Shown here: positions 63,954 to 64,000 of the stretch, piece by piece
How positions within the stretch are numbered: position 1 is the stretch's first letter
Layout of the letters: the number at the start of each line of letters is the position of its first letter
Assembly: GCF_000330505.1 (NCBI RefSeq)
Contig: NW_004191777.1
Coordinates: 378,214-442,213 of the forward strand
DNA: 64,000 bases
Reading direction: 5' to 3'
Source: Entamoeba invadens IP1
Taxonomy: Eukaryota; Evosea; Mastigamoebida; Endamoebidae
Program-made: the position numbers and the translations under genes
The notes under the pieces: generated by a model
The model's input: only the letters and a program-made list of their open reading frames with translations
What the model was told of the DNA's origin: nothing
Database searches by the model: none

Positions 63954-64000
63954 AGAAAGTATAAGTCAGTGGATGGATATCCCAACAAACTAAGTCTGCA

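Overview
The window is AT-rich eukaryotic nuclear DNA of the Entamoeba type. The likely source is Entamoeba invadens or a close relative; this is inference from content, not from a database match. The evidence is short introns starting GTTTGT and ending TAG/AAG, compact single-exon genes, CXXC-rich transmembrane kinases, BspA-like leucine-rich repeat proteins, several myotubularins, a SHAQKYF Myb protein, TLDc proteins and DNA transposons. The sequence is a draft scaffold with three 100-N gaps (4729-4828, 21066-21165, 36920-37019), and several genes carry single-base frame breaks that could be assembly errors.

0-12 kb: an ALYREF/Yra1-like RRM protein (minus), a two-exon Rab GTPase (minus) whose stop codon abuts a 12-mer/11-mer tandem array, a membrane-anchored papain-family protease (minus), a SHAQKYF Myb factor, an atypical CaaX GTPase, a two-exon protein of unknown function, a degraded gene fragment (minus) and a small basic protein.

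12-21 kb: two divergent, catalytically intact myotubularin phosphatases sharing a ~310 bp intergenic region. They are followed by an inverted-repeat element, two strong palindromes and a 5'-truncated transmembrane kinase pseudogene with at least seven lesions.

21-28 kb: an accessory island. It holds unusually AT-rich broken reading frames of unknown origin, a dispersed short repeat containing CAGCCTTCGG, and a complete but frame-broken pogo-like transposon with terminal inverted repeats and TA target duplications.

28-46 kb: a TMEM62-like metallophosphoesterase, ENY2/Sus1, TAF7, a giant SAM / inactive myotubularin / LRR / COR-like / pseudokinase protein, a probable G-protein gamma subunit, a Sel1-repeat kinase, a two-TM protein and a starch-binding-like / coiled-coil / TLDc protein.

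46-64 kb: a BRCT protein with frame breaks, a protein of unknown function, a ~205 bp MITE, a small membrane protein, a pentanucleotide microsatellite, an ANTH-like protein, tRNA-Lys(UUU) and tRNA-Gly(UCC), a class I-like PI 3-kinase, a BspA-like LRR protein with a CaaX box, gamma-COP and an NPL4 gene with frame breaks.

The recurring theme is phosphoinositide and membrane traffic: three myotubularin-type proteins, a PI 3-kinase, Rab, ANTH, gamma-COP and prenylated signalling proteins. In these lineages such functions serve phagocytosis and vesicle trafficking. A second group serves transcription and mRNA export: ALYREF-like, ENY2, TAF7 and Myb.
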